From positions 4,794,174 to 4,858,173 of the forward strand of contig NW_022204507.1 of assembly GCF_008831285.2 (NCBI RefSeq): 64,000 nt of DNA, given 5' to 3'. Below are positions 35,660-48,837 of the stretch, piece after piece. How positions within the stretch are numbered: the stretch's first letter is position 1; every line of letters starts with the position of its first letter. Both the position numbers and the translations under genes were made by a program. The notes beneath the pieces are model-generated. The model was not told where the DNA came from. It did not search any database and was given only the letters and a program-made list of their open reading frames with translations. Origin of the DNA: Nymphaea colorata. Taxonomy: Eukaryota; Streptophyta; Magnoliopsida; Nymphaeales; Nymphaeaceae.

Positions 35660-36965
35660 ATTTGTACAAATAAATTTATTGCAAGTTATGGAAATTGCAT
35701 GTCAAATGAATGCCCACCAACCATCTCTATACCATATTTACAATTGCTTCCCAAAAAGTCTTATAAAAGTGGGGAAGATAAAAGAGCTGATGTGCCCATG
35801 CCCATGGAAACTAGATCAACCAAATCCTAAACAATCAAAAGAAGAAAAAGAAGCGAAGAACCAGAATACCTCATCTTCCTAACTCCTGTATCTTCAACCC
35901 AAGCCTGACAAAACAAAAAGAGAAGGAACCAATCCACGTTAGTCACATCATCCAAACATGAGATTCTGCATTCTCAGCAGAGGCAACAAAAAATCAAACA
36001 AAAAAAAAACCACAATTAAAACAACTGAAAAGATGAAGGAAACCCTACGTTCCTTCTGTCACATGTGACAATCAAGCAAATCAACAACACATGAGAAATC
36101 CATACATTAATCCACAGAATTAATGCTGGAGCTAATGAATATGTTGGGCAAATGTGATGGTCAAAGTGAAACAAAGACATTAATCCACAAAAGAAAACAA
36201 CAAACATGCGGCCACCTTAAACAAAAATTTCAAAGAAAAAGCCCATATCCCCGTTAACATGCGGCCAGATTTCTCAAGCTCTTCCTTTGCCTTCTACCAA
36301 GAGTTGGTCACCTGTGCATCCCCTAATTCTTGCGCTCATCCAATTGAGCCGCCTGCAAGCAGATTACATTTCGTGGCCAATTTAAGAGTGAGACTGGCCA
36401 GATTCTAATTAATTTTTAATATTTCTTGAAATTTTTATTAACCATATATTTTCTCTTATTTTCGACAAATATTCAAAAACCAAACTCCTATTCGATCCAA
36501 GCGAACCTGCAATTTGGTGATTGCTGCAAGCAGAGGAGATGAACAACAACATGACGATGGCAAAGTGAGCAACCAGCAAACTGCCAGAAAACGAGCAACA
36601 AAGCAGGCGAATCATGGATTTTCTGATGCCATGAAACAGAAAAATTTGGGAAGCAATGACAGAGTTGAGGAACCTTTCTTCTTCTTCGCCTCTTCTGTCA
36701 GCGACAATCGGTCGATTGTGATGGATGCTTGACATCAGTGCATGCTGCAATGGCAAGGGCCACAGGGATGAGCGGAAGGTGGATTTTCACCGGAAAGGGG
36801 GCGAGGGAATGGCTTTATTGTCACAAGTAACACGTCTTTTTTACGTTGAAATTTAGGAAAGGATCTACAAACCGATCCTAATGGCTCGATCCTAATTCCA
36901 GTTTCCAACATTTGTTGTAGTGAGTACTCACTGGTGGAAACCATGATGGATCGGGAGGGAGACAA

Positions 36966-37036
36966 AGAGGGAGATAATATAGAGGCAGAGAGAGGGAGAT
37001 AATATAGAGGCAGAAAGAGGGAGATAATATAGAGGC
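36966..37036 (+). repeat. 25-bp tandem repeat, about three copies
   Basis: GAGATAATATAGAGGC recurs at 36971, 36996 and 37021, separated by AGAGAGAGG-like spacers. Confidence 0.95.
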
Positions 37037-37813
37037 GATTTGGTCTAAGACCCTAAAAGGCAAGAAGGAAGTTGATATGGAAGAGCAATCAACACACACG
37101 AGGTAGCATGAGAGAAATCCAACGGACATAATCTGCCTTTTTAAGACATTATGTCCAAACAAGAATCTGAAGCCTCCGATTGATGTGGTTATACAAAATA
37201 GGAACTTTCCAACTGCATATCCAACTAACCTTTCTGGAGTACTAGAAGGCGCTAGTAAAAAGAAAGACATCGCAGCGAGACGAAGAGGAGCAAAACGCAA
37301 TCATTCCAACCTCTCTGTTTTGTCATGCATTCAATCTTTTGTTGTCTAAAAGAATGGGGAAATCCCAGATTTACATTACACTTCTGCAACTTAACTGGTG
37401 GGTTTGAGGGGAGAAAGAGAGAGAAAAAATGTGGAAAAGGTTATCGTGCAACTGTGGTTCATCCAAAATATGCAAATGGCTTGGGTGGGAAACTCATTCT
37501 TGTCCTGACCAAATGTAGAGGTTATTCGCTACGGTCCTCGTCCTAAAGTATTGGTCGTAGGGCATAAACAAAAATATTGTAGTGACAGTGTGCTAGCATG
37601 AATTGTATTTGTACATGCCTGCAGTGAGACACTATTTCTTGTTTAGATAGTCTATCAAAACTGGGTTCTGAAATGCAATAATATATTCTGTTGTGACCAT
37701 CATCAAATATACATATGTGACGTTATGCATAGTATCTTAATATGGATGATGGTTAACATACTCATGCCCACTTCTCCGTCTAACACATAAATTTGACGAT
37801 AGAAACTCTTTTT

Positions 37814-38290
37814 GTAGGCACGATTTTATTTGAATGAATAATAAAATGAATCCTATAGTTGCTTTATTGCAATCTGGTTTGTTTTACTATTTATGACCTC
37901 TTTGTAAACGTCTTTTTATCGTAAAACCAGTTCATATAGTATCATTGTTGCATTTAATTTTTCTGAGTGCTTATTGCCTACTTGTAAGCATGATATTACT
38001 TGAGTCTATCATAAAATAAATCATGTAGTTGTGTTATCGCACAATTTTTTGTTCTTATCGCATTCTTGTAAACCCAAATTTATTTTAGGATATCATAAAA
38101 TGAATATTGCATTTGCATTATTAGAATCTATTTTGTCTGACTGCTTATTGCCTTTTATTAAGCACCATGTTATCGTAAAACCAATCCATACAATGATATT
38201 ATTGCTTTTAATTTTTCTAAGTGTTTATCACATCGTTGTGAACACTATTTTATTTGACCTATGTCTTAAAACAAATCCTAGAATTGTGTA
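37814..38290 (+). repeat. Degenerate ~83-bp tandem array, about six units
   Basis: Units begin with TTGTA(A/G)(G/A)C and share (A)TTATCGTAAAA..AATCC(A)TA and TTTTTCTGAGTGCTTATTGC-like segments. Unit lengths are about 80-90 bp and divergence is high, so this is an old array. No coding signal. Confidence 0.7.
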
Positions 38291-38418
38291 AGAAAATATA
38301 ATAGGACTCAATCAGAGAGCTGAGAGTGCCTTGTAATCTGCGACCCACATTCGCACCCAACCCACACATTATTGATTTCAATTTTTTTATCAAATTTGAT
38401 ATTTTTAATATATTATAA

Positions 38419-38443
38419 TAATAAATTAATAATAATAATAATA
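38419..38443 (+). repeat. AAT microsatellite
   Basis: (AAT)n run of about eight units within AT-rich DNA. Confidence 0.85.
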
Positions 38444-38559
38444 CCCTCGCTGCACCGCCGCACCGTAATTTTTTGAGATGCATCGCACTGGCACCGGCAC
38501 CTGCACCCATACCCCGCATACCGGTGACATAGCAGAACACCCTCAAAGAAAGAAATGTA

Positions 38560-41500
38560 GAAGAAACTTGAGGGGGTGAGAGAAAGAAAAAATGATACTT
38601 GTTGTTGTTGAGTTTTACTGCCGCTGCTCAAGCTCCGGTGTGCTCGCCGATCGCCATAGATGGCTGGGGACTTTTTGTTGCTCAACATAAAGCCCTTACA
38701 AATAGAAGGCAATGGACAAGATTCAAGAGAGTGAGGAGATATAAAATGGGAGAAGGAAACAGAAAAGAAGTCGACAAAAAGCCACTTATACTTGTCTTGG
38801 GAAATTTGATGTTGACCATTGTTTTGTACACAATTCTAGTGAAGACCCTTGTATTTTTTTCAATTATTATCCTACAACCTTTTGGGTTTCAGTAGGGGTC
38901 TGGTTGACTCGCACTTTGTAAAAAAAATAATTTCAGGATCCAACCAAGAAATATTTTTGTTGCGCAGTGTAAAGTAAAGACAATGTTCAGAATCTCTTAT
39001 ACATGCAGCTGTCGCTGCATTACAAATTGTGCTCCTTCATTATAAATTTCTTTGTAACGTAACAATTGCATTATAGAATGTAGCTGCATGTGTATACATC
39101 AATATTGAAGATCTATCTCACTACAGAAAGTCCCCGTACATTGGATTTAAAAACAGTTTAACACAGTTTTTTTTAATTGAACTGTAAAAAAAAGACGTAT
39201 ATATGTTTTCCCAATCACTACGTGTGACGTCAATGTATTTAAATCTAAAAATCCAAACCAACAATGTTTTCAATGTTAAAAGACACTCCTCCACAAATTA
39301 AATGAGAAAAATAAGACTCCTTTTGAGAAACACCAAATGTCCACCCAACTTTTCCTTCTGTTTTTCAAACAATGCTTGATCTCGTCAAAAGTATTGAAGT
39401 AATCACCCAAATGATGAAATTATCCCTTCAGGTGAGCAGGATTTAACCCACCACCTGAAAGAAGGCCAAAGCATTAAAAAATATTAGTCACCCAAATGAT
39501 GAAATTATCCCTTCAAATTGAAAGTATTGTCAAGAAAATAAAACTAAAAAGGAAAAATTGCTAATTAATGGTTTCCGTACAAACTCCAAAATTATATAGA
39601 TCAAGATTGTGTGGATGAGTTTAAGTAGAAAGATGTAACTCACTAATAGCTATATATATGTAAAAGGTATTCTGTATCTTACAACCAACATGACCTATTA
39701 AGTGAACCAAGTTGAAGAGTACAGTTTCAAAAATGTCAATGAGTGAAAGCAAGATATATATGTAAAAAAGTATCTCGGGGTTTTTGATGTGGCAACATCC
39801 AGGATTGATTATGGAATTTTGCCAACAAGGCGAAGATTTTTGTGGAAAAATCTCGCATATAAAAATTAAGGAACTAGAATATAGAACCAGAAGGATCATT
39901 CCTTGTTCGTTGAAAACTGCAAACACAAAAACTGAGGATGTTTTTCCTTCGTTAACTAAAATTAATTTTAAGTCTGATACTTGGATAGAAATAAAACAAA
40001 AGAATTAGTCAACCTGTAAAAATAAGCCAAAGAACTAGCCAACATGTAAAACTAATCCGAAGGCGGATATTAAAAGCACCAAAGGAAGAATATCATTTTG
40101 TTCTTCATTGTATGAAAGTTGGGAACATCATGAAAGGTAAAATTGGCTTCTTTTTTTGGTTGGCAATCGCCATGATTTCTTGATGTATAGATACACCTTT
40201 TGATGGAGGGAAATTGTAACAGTGAAAGCAACATAATACTTTATTTTTCAGGGCTGCTTTCATCTTTCCAACGATGTCTTTCAACATGTTTTGTGATTGA
40301 CACTTGCATCGTTTCTATTTTCATATTTCATGTTAGCTATGTTTTTGTTTTAATTTACTTTTTTCTCAACAACATGGTAAGATTTAACCAAGGTTGTATG
40401 TCAAATTAAACCATGTCAAATTTACCATCTTTCTTATACTCATCAGGACATCTGCAGCCGCACAAACAGTCTTAAGTTACCTCTAACAAACAATGTACCT
40501 TAATCACATATAGATGTACATGTTTTGGACATTAATTGAGATTGCCAAAAATCTAGTTCAAAATCCAATTTGTTGGTAGATGACATTATTTGAGACTGTT
40601 CATTTTTAAATTCATGGCAAGTACTGTTCTCAAGAAATTCAAAGCAATTGAATAACCCAAAAATTTTCAGCACTTGTTTTCTAATGACTCAATTTCAGCA
40701 AGTGACCAGAATGCCCATCCTACACTTGGGCCTACACTATTATCGGCACAAAGATCAGAAAGGAAAGATCTTGTGGAAGAAAATATAAAAAAATAAAGGA
40801 TGCAAAATGAAAAGCTGCTAACTAGCAGGTAAAAACTGAATGTTTCCACCGGCGCAGCCTTCCAACCTCTTCATCCTAGAATGCAGTCCCAAACGGAAAC
40901 TCAACCATCACATAGGCAAACATAAGGTGCAGTGCACATGCAAGTGGAAGCAAGAAGTCCATAGGAAAAACTGAAGAAGTTTCTTTAGAACTGTCTGTTT
41001 CACAATTTTAATGAAGACTGGAAAATATAAAGTCATTTAAGGCTACTTATCCAAGTTAATATAAAAATAATCAACTATGAAACCGTTCCTTTACAAATTA
41101 CAATTTTTCAATGAAATAAGTCTTGTTTATAGGGAAACATTGTTTCGTTATAGAAAATATGACATCCTTTTAAAGTGCCCCTCCCACAATTAAGGAACTG
41201 ACTTTCAGAAGTACCTAGGACTAATGAAAGGTAACGGAAGACTGATTTTTTATTTAAACTATCTTTACTGAGGAACTTCAAGACTGATTACCTTAAAAAA
41301 ATTCACTCTCAGTGGATCCTGGCAATGCAATGTGGTTGGACCCTCAAGTTGGTCTGAATGAATCAGCCTTTTAGAGGGTGAGTCAGGGTCTGCTACTAAA
41401 GAGCATAGCAAGTTACAAGTCTCAGTAGGACATGTATTTTTATTACTATAGGTTAGGTGAGGTTACCATTATCCTTTTTTTGGTGACCAATCTTATGTCC

Positions 41501-41790
41501 CTAATAAAGGGAATCTATCAATTTTTCAAGGTTTCAAAACCAAAAAGGCATGGAAGCACATGAGATCTAGCTCCAGTTCCTTCAGAAAAGTAAGATCTTT
41601 GGTGCAAAAAGAATGGACAAATGAGATAACAAAGAAAAATAAACGGCTCCAATTCCTATCTCAGTTTATTTGAAATATACCACATATATAATCATCATTC
41701 ACATTATCGATTGACAAGAATTTTCAGCAATCAGAAAATCCAAATACAGTAATGTTTTTCAAATAGATGAATTTCTTTGTACGATGAAGG
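38560..41790. other. No gene recognised
   Basis: AT-rich DNA with short frames only. A minus-strand text LCADNSVGPSVGWAFWSLAE near 40690-40760 looks protein-like but has no confirmed borders. Confidence 0.4.
39403..39515 (+). repeat. 28-bp direct repeat pair
   Basis: TCACCCAAATGATGAAATTA at 39403 and again at 39488, each followed by TCCCTTCA. The 57-bp spacer contains an AGGTG..CACCT inverted motif. Confidence 0.85.
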
Positions 41791-41796
41791 GCGTTA

Positions 41797-43996
41797 AAAA
41801 GATTGAAAAGTTGTTTGACGTAATAAAATGATTGACAAATACCTACTTCATTAATTGAAGAAAAATGTTAAAATCTTGAGCAATTTCTATGAAGAAAATG
41901 AACAAAATCACATTTTGTACATACACTCTCCCTGGTCCTTTTTTTATTAATATTGATACTTATAAAATAGACAAAAATATTGAAGAAATTGTCAAAAAGA
42001 TGTGGCCCATAAAAATCTTTCTATTCAGGTATTTTCTTTTTATTAGGGTAAAATGGTATTTTTCATACTTAAAAACAGTGGGGCATGTGTCTGTAGGTAA
42101 TTGTATAAATATAAATGGTTACTTGTAACTTTTCAGAAGAAAAATGCATCAAACCTGATCGGTCTCATTAATTATCTGTCCGGTCTAATTTGTCTAGTGA
42201 CATATATATGTGTGTGTATGTGTGTGTGTGTAAAGTGGTGCATGGATTGATGAGTTCAATTCAATGATCGTAGGAAGGTATTCATACTCCGCCCCATATA
42301 CTGCATTATTCGTTCGTTACAAAAGAATCTCATCTTATGCTGATGTACCATCTGGGGTTCTTCTCAATGACAAACTGTCATTTATTACAGCATCATACTA
42401 CTAATGGTATCAGCTTGGTTTTGAATTGAAATAACATTGTTGTATTCAATGACGTGGATGTCAAAAGAAAAAACATAGAGTAGAAAGAAAACCCAACTCC
42501 TAGGTTGGACCACTAATCATTTGTTTGTGGGCAACCTCCTCCTAAATATGCTCAAGTGTTATTCCATACACTAAGGCATGATCGTGTTTGCAGTACAATA
42601 ACTAGAACTATGTACAAGACAATCTTAGGCATCTAAGCCTTTTGTTACGAGAAACATTACTAAAAATAAATTGATATTCAAAAACTTTTCAGATCGTCCT
42701 CCAGAAGTTCTTTTATAAGGTGATACAAAACGAATGATGCAGTATACAAGGTGGAGTATGAATACCTTCCTGCCATCATTGTATATATACAAGAAAATCT
42801 CTTGTTGAGTGAACCAAATTGACTTCAGACTCTGATTCTTTCGAGCAACTTCTCTACATACCTTCAACTCTTGCAACCTTTCCACAGAAAATAGACAGCC
42901 CTTGCCACCATCATCTCTAATTAGCATGGTACTGTCATCTGTCAACAGCAGACCATTGCATCACATGGCTGAGTTTTGTTCCCCCTTAGAACGTGGATGC
43001 AGAAGGAACACATTGCCTAAGACATATGGTTGAAAGGCATGGAAATATTTACTAGAGCCTATAAGTGTTTTCTTGAGGGTACAAATTATGTTTTTGCTAT
43101 TCTTTAATCATAATAACCTATACAGGTGATGAACGCAACTGGGACAGTCCAATACCGGTGACGATTACAACTGGTATAGATCTCTAACGATGAGGTAGTT
43201 CACAGTCATATATACTTATACCGGTGAAAGGTCTCGCCGCTAAGGTATTTATACTGGTGTTCTCTAGCACCAGTAGAAATTTCACCACTGTAAACCTATA
43301 ACAGCGGTTACCACCGCTATATTACCTGAACCCATAACGTAACCACCAATGTTATTTGAATCACACAACTCAATGCACGAAATGTGCACCTCGAGTGCCT
43401 GCTTATCGCTCATGTCTATCTCTCCCTCTACCTCTGTTTTGTAATTAATGCTTGTATTTTTTTTTCATTTTTCTATTTCACATTGTTTTTGTTTACTTTT
43501 TTTCTCAGCCGCATGGTAGAATTAGATAAAAGCGATAAGTGTTAATTTATTGAAGGTTGTATGTTGAATGAAATAGTGTAAGTTAATAAATGTTGGATAA
43601 AAATCATAGAGTTTAGTGAATTTATTGAACTTATAAACCATTTGACCAAACCGGTGCTCTCATGAGTATGTTGTTTAAATAAACCAAATTAATGTTTTTT
43701 TTAATCCGCAGTACTTGTAAGGAATTAAATATTTTACAAACTTTTATGTATAATTGTTGATAACAACTAATTAAACTTTCTCGCAATTAGCAAATCAGTG
43801 CCAGCCTTCATGTCTGATTTTGGCGCCAGAGAAAAAATGGCTTTTTTGCTCTTGTTTTTAATTTCTGACATGATTTTTGTTGATATAATATGTTAGATTA
43901 TTTTTGCCATGAAACTTAAGCTTCACTATGCATCGCTTAGCTACACATTGCATCACCAACTTAGTGCATCGCTTCGCCTTGTTGTACTTCACAACA
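41797..43996 (+). repeat. 2.2-kb duplicated block, copy 1
   Basis: Matches 48838-51084 throughout in the same order. It contains a TA/TG microsatellite, the foldback inverted repeat, an ACCGGTG-rich segment with several small hairpins (43120-43340) and a conserved right end ..TACTTCACAACAA. No long open frame. The internal inverted repeats and defined right border suggest a transposon-derived unit; the family is unknown. Confidence 0.75.
42262..42781. repeat. Foldback inverted repeat, arms 53 nt (copy 1)
   Basis: Arms at 42262-42314 and 42729-42781 pair at 46 of 53 positions; the core AGGAAGGTATTCATACTCC is perfect. The spacer is about 414 bp. The equivalent arms in copy 2 are at about 49340-49392 and 49907-49954. 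Confidence 0.9.
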
Positions 43997-44735
43997 AATC
44001 AGCAGTTTCACCAATTAGGCCCTTCTCAACGATTTCCTCTTGGGGATGTAGAACAAAAGAACTATCAAAGACAGAAGATGAAGACGACTGCAGGCCATCA
44101 TTGATTGCATCAGTTTGCTGTGTTCTCCCTTGAACAAAACCGGCTTGATTTTGCGATTGAGATTGCAAAGACGTTGATGAGAATGTGGTGCCATGCTCCC
44201 CTATAGTCTGTCTAAATGTATTTTCATTCATTCTGCAAAGAAATCTGAATGAGAACTAAAACCACCAGAATCATTATCGCCCATACCTGTATGAAAGCTA
44301 CTCCACTGCACCTCCTTCATGCTCGCCCGGGTCTGCTTAGAACCCTTAACAGACGGAAAATCTGCTTCCAAATTGTTCAGATGGGCATTGGCACCCGCAC
44401 CATGTGCAACCAACTCTACTGGTATGGCAGACTCGTTGGACTCAACAAGCACATCGGAACTACTCCCTTCTGGAACCTGATTTACTTTCTCTGGTTTGAA
44501 TTCGACCGAGTTACTGACACTAAAGGAGCCAGCTTTTCTGGCAACAGCCTCGTCCACCTGAACCTGTGAATGGTACTCCGATTCACTCAAGGAAAGGTTC
44601 GCTAGAGAAGTGTCAGCAGGGAGCTCAGTTGATCCCATTGGAATCATTACCCTCCTGTAACTCAGCTGCAGAAGAACCATCGATCCGAAACTCATCATCC
44701 ACAAGCTTGTCAAAGAAACCTTCATCCGTCTGATC
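43996..44735 (-). pseudogene. SEC16: SEC16-like COPII scaffold gene, 5' fragment with frameshifts
   Basis: SEC16 organises ER exit sites and COPII coat assembly. The minus strand opens after the acceptor TTATGCAG at 44736-44742 with DQTDEGFFDKLVDDEFRID, the signature N-terminus of plant SEC16 (MAIGO5-type). Later text includes VKGSKQTRASMKEVQWSSFH and GGFSSHSDFFAE, matching the family's KE.QW.SF and YSDFF region. The frame changes near 44645 and again near 44230 (GAATGAATGAAAAT), so it cannot be read straight through. It then stops at 43996, exactly where the 2.2-kb block begins. The WWE-like, central and ACE1 parts of the ~1,300-residue protein are absent. A possible first exon (ATG at 45194-45196, donor GTAAGATC) lies upstream, but its phase does not fit. 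Confidence 0.72.
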
Positions 44736-45259
44736 CTGCATAAGAAATGGAGAAGCCACCATTCATATAACAGAAAGCAGAAAGAAATGCTCAAAATGTA
44801 AGATCAAAACACCCAACTTCCTTGTGAACGATAATTCGAATGGTTTCACTGGAATCTACCTTGACTAACAAAATTAACAGAAACCAAGACCTTAATAGTC
44901 CTGGACCACATACCCAAAAGTGATGAATCACAAATCAAACCATCAACAAATCAAAATGAGCAACGAGAATAAATTTCAAAAAAAAAAACTTGTTCGAAAA
45001 GGAGAGTCATGACCGTTGTTACACATGTAGATGAAATTATATCAGAAACCACCTGGATGGCACAAGGAAGACCCTTCTCCCTCCTCCAGAAAACCAGTCG
45101 TGGTTCGGAAAAACAAGAAAGCGATTGAGAAATGGCCGGAAAAAAAAAACAAAAAAAGAGAGGATAGAGTGATTGATCTTACCGGAAACCAGCCATCGCC
45201 GTGCTTCCTTCAAGCTCCCTCTCCTTGATGAGGGCAGATCGTAAGAGGCAAACTCTAGA

Positions 45260-46720
45260 GGTAGACGAGATGATGGGCTAGAAATCTTTCCCCTGTTTCT
45301 TGGGTTTTTACACGGTAAAAATGTGATGCATTTCAGAAAAACCGTTTAAAACCCTGATACTTGTCATCTGCATCAAACATGCACTTGGGAAGCGGACTTT
45401 CCTCTTTTGTTCTTCAAACATTTTATTGGGGTCAAAAAAAAAAAGATCCAAATCCATGTTCACATGTAATTCCCTATCCGATCCGAAACAAATAGGAACT
45501 TAAGAAAACTGCATCTGCCTCATAATATTTAACGAACGAGGTGATAGCCAATGTTTTTTTAGTTTTTTTCTTTAACGAAAAGCTAATCTAGACCTACCGG
45601 TTTGGTTGATGAAGCGCATCCAATCTGTCATGCTTGTAATAGCTGTTATTAAAATAAAAATATTTTTAATTTTCAAAGCATTTTTAAATTTTAAATTGAT
45701 TTTTTTATTATTTGAAAAAACACTTCTGTTTTGCGCCGTAAAGACTTTTAGGTTAGTGCTAACATAAATTCAAAATATGATTGTAACAAAAAAATAAAAC
45801 ATGTCCCACAGATCTTATAGCCCTTTTAAGCTATATCAAATGATATTATTGATCAATCTCTATATGCAAATAGAAATTATGTCTTAAGAAGGACCAAACA
45901 CTCTTATCAAATTACATAACATAGGGTTGTAAAGCATCTCATTCAACTTAAGATCGCGATCGACCAAAAAAAATGCTGATCCGAAAAAAAAAAAAGTTTA
46001 AACTTAAAACTTTTCTTAGCGACAACTATAATATCAAAAGTGGTCACAGTGAAAAGTATGGGAGACCTTCTTATTTGCTAAACAACCCCTTAGATGCCCA
46101 CCACCCCTTAGTTAGCTTCAAACCTTGTCCCCATCAAGTCTCACCTCTCTTATTCTACTATTTGTCCTCATAAGATGAGGATTTACCCACATGTATCATT
46201 CGAGAAAAAAAAACCCATTTTGCTCAATGATTTTTTTAAAAAAAAAAAACAAAAAGGTTAGCCGTCTCTACATTGGGTAGGAAGAAGACATGTTTCGGTT
46301 GCTTTGCAAAGTAACTAAGAAATTATTTGTCAATAGTTTGTCACCATTTACTTAAAGGATGGATCGATTAGGAATTTATTTTTCTTATAAATCAAATATG
46401 AACGAGAGAGATCTTATAATTTCTCAAGTAGAGTACCTTTGTTTTCAAAAAATTCAGGCTTTACCATTATAAACTGATCATATCACTATTTTCTTTTTTC
46501 AATTTTGCACTGCATTGATTTTACATCACTCTTTCCAAGAGAACACCCGGACACAGTTGCACCAGCAACATAGCAGCACAATCTTCTTTCTGTAGGCGGC
46601 GGATGAGTTCTATCAGTGATTATTTAATGCAACATTAAAGAAAAAAAGCATTCATAGAACATTCACACCTATATATCAAAACTGAGAGATTAACTTAGAG
46701 ATGAAGCCCATCAACTCAGT
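45260..46720. other. No gene recognised
   Basis: AT-rich stretch with poly-A runs; only short frames without motifs. Confidence 0.45.
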
Positions 46721-46722
46721 AG

Positions 46723-46980
46723 ATGCCTCTCCCTAGGGGCTGTGCGCACAGAAGGCATGCTCCTCTTCCGAGAAGACGTGCAACTTCACCACCATCCTTC
46801 CCAACTTCTTCAGCTCCTCCATTAATATCGCCGCGATGTCTGGCAGCCCCTCCACTGGTGGTTTACATAAGAGGAGCTCCCTGGTACCAAGCCCTTGAGG
46901 CCTGATAGATCAGGCACCTGGCTGGAGGCGAGGACATTGTGGATGATCTTCCCACCGACTGCGTCGCCAATGATGGAAAG
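46723..46980 (-). pseudogene. Exon-like fragment of an unidentified protein
   Basis: On the minus strand a good acceptor (TTACCTTTCTCAG) is followed from 46980 by LSIIGDAVGGKIIHNVLASS, then QVPDLSGLKGLVPGSS. After a change of frame near 46865 comes PPVEGLPDIAAILMEELKKL and then GRMVVKLHVFSEEEHAF. Both parts look like ordinary globular protein and the local GC is raised. I do not recognise the family. The frame change and the stop near 46735 indicate a broken copy or a missed intron. Confidence 0.45.
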
Positions 46981-47980
46981 CTGAGAAAGGTAAGCTGGGT
47001 AAAGGAGGTGGTGGCAAGCATACGGGGAGGAAAGCCATGGAACTAATTACAAGATTTTTTGTATTGCATTGTTGAAAAGTAATGCTTGTTGTTTTGTGAA
47101 TTATGAAATTTTATCAATATATGATTTTTTTAAAGTGGTTTCTATCATATTGTACATTTGTATTTGTGTTCATTCTCATCGATGTGCTAATGAACAGATA
47201 GCAGAGAACAAATGCATGCTTAGGCTATCTTCCACCTAGACATTCAACCACTAGCTTTATTAAATATATAGGCAAATATTGTTATTGCATGCTATTAAGC
47301 TTTAATAACATGAAGTCCCGATAAACATATCTATAAACCTAGCTTAACCAAGTGATCATGTAAACTTTCTGGCCACAAAGTCAACCGGTACAGTCTGATT
47401 ACAGATTTGCCACGTAAAACCTTAGAAGGTTTCAAGTGGATGATTCCACTCCATGAAAAATGTAATGTCTACGTGGTTCGGTTGAGAGTTTTACAGGATT
47501 TTTCCTCTTCTACGAAAGGTAATTTTGTCTTTTCTGTTTTAGAATGAAAGCAACTTCTGCATCTTTGTCATTTTGGGGGCTTTTTTTTGTCCTTATCATT
47601 GAGTTCAAAAATGGATGCCCTAGTGGCATTCTACTATGGGCCCTATCGGCACATGGTGACAAAAAATAGGAGGGAGTTGGTGGGTGCACCACTATACGTC
47701 CACAAAAAAAAAGATGGTTAGGGCTTAAGATATTTTGAAAATTATTTCAAGATAAAATATTCTTTCTAGTTTTTCATTTTTTAGTTTTTTTTGTTATTAT
47801 TTTTTATTAATTGAGAGCATTTTTCACTATTAGTGTATTGGCATGCGGAAATTTTGTGTATCCCATGGTGTGCATAAAATAGGCTGTAGGTAAGCTTAAA
47901 GGGGTTCTGGGCAGCAAAAGATCACTTTGATAGCAACAGGTTTGAATATATGATACGTTTGCCATATCTCGTCCACCAAC

Positions 47981-47982
<2 letters not shown>

Positions 47983-48014
<32 letters not shown>
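47983..48014 (+). repeat. TA microsatellite
   Basis: (TA)16-type run followed by (CA)n. Confidence 0.95.
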
Positions 48015-48021
<7 letters not shown>

Positions 48022-48837
48022 CACAATGTTGTAGGACGTGGTAAATACCAATTTAATGATCATTTTTAGCTACAAATTGTTAAATTTGGACAACCAGCCA
48101 CATGAATATATAATGAGAGAGAGATACCTTTTTTATGTGATGGGCCTATTGTCTTGTAATTTGACACACAAATTCTTTTTAGTGTTATTAAGGGGTGTTC
48201 AATGAGCTTGAAGTTGAAGAATTTTAAAATTAAAATTATTGTTTTCTATGAATAGAAAATTATATTTAAAAAAAACAATTTTTATTCTAGAATTATAAGC
48301 TTATCGTCAAATCAAAATTCTGAAATTATGATTGTAATTTCAGAATTTAAGAACTTTTTATTCTCCCTTTAGGGCATATGTTATGATGGTTTGAATCCAT
48401 CAGTTATAAATTTTAATTACTATTTATCAAACAAGTCATATTCAGTTTTGAAATCAAAATTTCATTCTATCAAACACAACAAATTCATTTTCCTCAATAA
48501 TATAATATACTAAGCATGTGCTAGTGGCGTACAGGGAGGGCTCAACTAACATGTGGCCCTTATATTTGTAAAATATATTTCATTGGGTTGCTGGATCCAC
48601 TTACATATTGACATGTAAATCTTATATGTTTATCCATCTTTCTGTAACGATACTTAGCCATCACTTTTAATTCACCTATGTAAGATATTCTGGTCTGGTT
48701 CTGGTTCATTCGTGCACCTTTCCCCCCCACCTCTCTCTGTCATAATTCAGTAATTGTCATAAAAATTTGAGAAATTCACAAGTAATGAATCTGCTTTTAA
48801 TATATCTATAAGTAACAATTTAATATTTGATAAATTG

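Noticed and set aside
43120-43340. ACCGGTG-rich segment with small hairpins, possible CACTA subterminal repeats
   Set aside because: No CACTA terminus and no 3-bp target duplication could be found in either copy of the block.
45184-45196. First exon of SEC16 (ATG GCT GGT TTC CG with GTAAGA donor)
   Set aside because: It ends in phase 2 while the next recognisable exon opens in phase 0. Kept only as a possibility in the SEC16 entry.
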